A stretch of DNA of 64,000 nt from Pseudothauera lacus (GTDB taxonomy: Bacteria > Pseudomonadota > Gammaproteobacteria > Burkholderiales > Rhodocyclaceae). Below the pieces are notes generated by a model that saw only the letters and a list, made by a program, of their open reading frames with translations, ran no database searches and was not told the DNA's origin. A program made the translations under genes and the position numbers. Below, piece by piece: positions 62,313 through 64,000 of this stretch (the first letter of the stretch is position 1; the number at the start of each line of letters is the position of its first letter). Location of the stretch: assembly GCF_003034845.1 (NCBI RefSeq), contig NZ_PZKC01000005.1, forward strand, positions 62,001-126,000. Reading direction: 5' to 3'.

Positions 62313-62370
62313 GAGGCCCTCGCGCCGCCGCCGTCGCCGCTCCATGCGGAGGGCCGAGCGTGCGTCCGTA

Positions 62371-62399
62371 CAACAGCTGTTGCAGGTTGGCTACAACTG
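62371..62399 (+). promoter_or_regulatory. Overlapping dyads upstream of mlaF
   Basis: CAACAGCTGTTG (62371-62382) is a perfect 12-bp palindrome. It overlaps a second inverted repeat, GCAGGTTG...CAACTGC (62382-62399) with one unpaired base. They lie in the 208-base divergent gap between kdsD and mlaF and could be an operator. No regulator is identified. Confidence 0.3.
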
Positions 62400-62444
62400 C
62401 TCTGCTAAACTGGCGCCCTTTGATTTTTCCCCAGGTTCTGCTCC

Positions 62445-63263
62445 GTGACCGTTGCCCGGCAAGACTTCCTCGTCGATCTGCGCGCCGTGCGCTTCGCCTA
62501 TGGCGAGCGCGAGATCCTGCGCGGCATCGACCTGTCGGTGCGGCGCGGCCAGGTGGTGGCGATCATGGGCGGCAGCGGTTGCGGCAAGACCACCCTGCTG
62601 CGGCTGATCGGCGGCCAGTTGCGTGCCTCCGCCGGCCAGGTGGTGGTCGATGGCGCGGATCTGGCCGGGCTCTCGCGCGCGGCGCTGTACGGGTTGCGGC
62701 GGCGCATGGGCATGCTGTTCCAGTTCGGCGCCCTGTTTACCGACATGTCGGTGTTCGACAATGTCGCCTTCCCGCTGCGCGAGCACACCGACCTGCCGCC
62801 CGAGCTGGTGCGTGCGCTGGTGCTGATGAAGCTCAACGCCGTCGGCCTGCGGGGCGCCGAGGCGCTCAGCCCGGCCGAGCTCTCCGGCGGTATGGCGCGG
62901 CGGGTGGCGCTGGCGCGCGCGATTGCGCTCGATCCGATGCTGATCATGTACGACGAACCCTTTGCCGGCCTTGATCCGATCTCGCTGGGCGTCATCGGTC
63001 AGCTCATCCGCCGCCTCAACGATGCCCTCGGGGCCAGTTCGATCATGGTCACCCACGACATCCACGAATCGCTGGAGATCGTCGACTACGTCTATTTCGT
63101 CTCCGACGGGCGCATCGTCGCGCGCGGCACGCCCGACGAGATTCGCGCCTCGGACGACCCCTTCGTGCATCAGTTCGTCCATGCCGAGGCCGATGGGCCG
63201 GTGCCCTTCCATTACCCGGCGCCGTCGCTTGCGGCCAGCCTGCTGGGCGAGGTCGGCGCATGA
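62445..63263 (+). CDS. mlaF: Phospholipid transport ATPase MlaF
   Basis: MlaF is the ATPase of the MlaFEDB complex that moves phospholipids between the membranes and keeps outer-leaflet asymmetry. The 272-residue protein begins at GTG 62445. Walker [10 protein letters not shown] (42-50), the signature [19 protein letters not shown], Walker [16 protein letters not shown] and [12 protein letters not shown] are all there. The LSGGM variant is typical of MlaF. Confidence 0.94.
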   Translation: MTVARQDFLVDLRAVRFAYGEREILRGIDLSVRRGQVVAIMGGSGCGKTTLLRLIGGQLRASAGQVVVDGADLAGLSRAALYGLRRRMGMLFQFGALFTDMSVFDNVAFPLREHTDLPPELVRALVLMKLNAVGLRGAEALSPAELSGGMARRVALARAIALDPMLIMYDEPFAGLDPISLGVIGQLIRRLNDALGASSIMVTHDIHESLEIVDYVYFVSDGRIVARGTPDEIRASDDPFVHQFVHAEADGPVPFHYPAPSLAASLLGEVGA

Positions 63264-64000
63264 GCGGGGTGATCGGGTTCTTGCGCCGCGTCGGCTCGCG
63301 CACGGTGGACATGGTTTGGCGGCTGGGCTTTGCGACGCGGTTCTTCGGGCTTGTGCTGCTGTATTCCGGCCAGTCCTTCCGGCGCTTGCACCTCACCATC
63401 CGCGAGATCTATTTCGCCGGGGTGCTGTCCTTGCTGATCATCCTGGTGTCCGGTCTTTTCGTCGGCATGGTGCTGGGTCTGCAAGGCTATGAAACCCTGC
63501 AGCGCTTTGGCTCCAGCGATGCGCTGGGGGTGCTGGTGGCGCTGTCGCTGACCCGCGAACTGGGCCCGGTGGTGGCCGGCCTGTTGTTTGCCAGTCGCGC
63601 GGGTTCGGCGATTACCGCCGAGATCGGCCTGATGAAGGTCACCGAGCAGCTCAAGGCAATGGACATGATGGCCGTCAGTCCGATCGCACGCGTGGTGGCG
63701 CCGCGCTTCTGGGGTGGGGTGGTTTCGATGCCCCTGCTGGCTGCGCTCTTCACCGCGATGGGGATTCTGGGTGGCTGGCTGATCGGCGTGGTGTTCATCG
63801 GTGTCGATGACGGCGCCTTCTGGTCGCAGATGCAGGCCGCGGTGGATTTTCGCTATGACGTCATGAATGGCGTCATCAAGAGCATCGTCTTCGGCGTCGC
63901 GGTGTCGCTGATCGCGGTGTTCGAGGGCTATGACTGCACGCCCACCGCCGAGGGCGTCTCGCGCGCCATCACCCGCACCGTGGTGAGCTCCGCACTCGCA
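63260..64000 (+). CDS. mlaE: Phospholipid transport permease MlaE (3' end outside the window)
   Basis: About 247 residues are visible of a protein that is usually near 260. It has the MlaE/YrbE permease pattern: N-terminal amphipathic helix, [20 protein letters not shown], then [20 protein letters not shown] and [18 protein letters not shown], the conserved cytoplasmic coupling loop. It overlaps mlaF by ATGA. mlaD, mlaC and mlaB would be expected just beyond the window. Confidence 0.93.
   Translation, partial: MSGVIGFLRRVGSRTVDMVWRLGFATRFFGLVLLYSGQSFRRLHLTIREIYFAGVLSLLIILVSGLFVGMVLGLQGYETLQRFGSSDALGVLVALSLTRELGPVVAGLLFASRAGSAITAEIGLMKVTEQLKAMDMMAVSPIARVVAPRFWGGVVSMPLLAALFTAMGILGGWLIGVVFIGVDDGAFWSQMQAAVDFRYDVMNGVIKSIVFGVAVSLIAVFEGYDCTPTAEGVSRAITRTVVSSALA

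Overview
This window is a very GC-rich, gene-dense chromosomal segment of a Gram-negative bacterium. It most resembles a betaproteobacterium of the Rhodocyclales (Thauera/Azoarcus type). That is an inference from four things: the complete LPS core, Lpt and Mla outer-membrane genes, the type IV pilus twitching genes (pilT, pilU, pilGHIJ-chpA), the pyrB/pyrC' arrangement known from pseudomonads, and the codon usage. I see no tRNA, rRNA, insertion sequence, prophage or CRISPR array.

Layout. 1-13.7 kb holds housekeeping genes: a partial ferredoxin-reductase, an SDR protein, hemJ, mobA and an RlmL-type methyltransferase. It continues with the pilus retraction ATPases pilU and pilT, then yggS-proC-yggT-yggU. 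A tight minus-strand run yqgE-ruvX-pyrR-pyrB-pyrC' follows, in which the dihydroorotase-like protein has lost its metal ligands, and then a photolyase. 13.7-23.1 kb is the Pil-Chp chemosensory operon (pilG, pilH, pilI, pilJ and a 1973-residue ChpA/PilL hybrid kinase). 23.2-31.6 kb contains rubredoxin, a divergent ThiD-like kinase, thiE, hemL, a UbiH-family monooxygenase, dsbC, mltA, a small membrane protein, a DUF815 ATPase and a Nudix-ThiE fusion.

31.5-44.4 kb is one 11-gene minus-strand LPS operon: hldA, hldD, waaF, waaC, waaG, waaP, three further LPS-kinase-like proteins, msbA, and a terminal protein that joins a glycosidase-like barrel to a kinase. It makes and transports lipid A-core and carries an unusually large set of six kinase-like domains. 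A toxin-antitoxin pair (44.5-45.1 kb) separates it from the cobalamin locus (45.1-57.8 kb). There a minus-strand operon (cobU, a Uma2-type nuclease-like gene, cobT, cobS, cobC) lies back to back with a riboswitch-controlled plus-strand operon (btuB, btuC, btuD, btuF, a SUMT gene, cobB). A CoA-transferase gene and bluB follow. 57.8-64 kb holds a small ComEA-like helix-hairpin-helix protein, a DUF4395 membrane protein, an enoyl-CoA hydratase, the lptA-lptC-kdsC-kdsD group and the start of the mla operon (mlaF, partial mlaE).

Most junctions between converging genes carry a GC-rich hairpin, usually without a T-tract and several with stop codons inside the hairpin. No single island of foreign DNA stands out. 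The most unusual material is in protein architecture: the glycosidase-like/kinase fusion, the tandem kinase and the apparent pseudokinase of the LPS operon, the ThiD-like protein without its catalytic Cys, and a nuclease-like gene inside the cobalamin operon.
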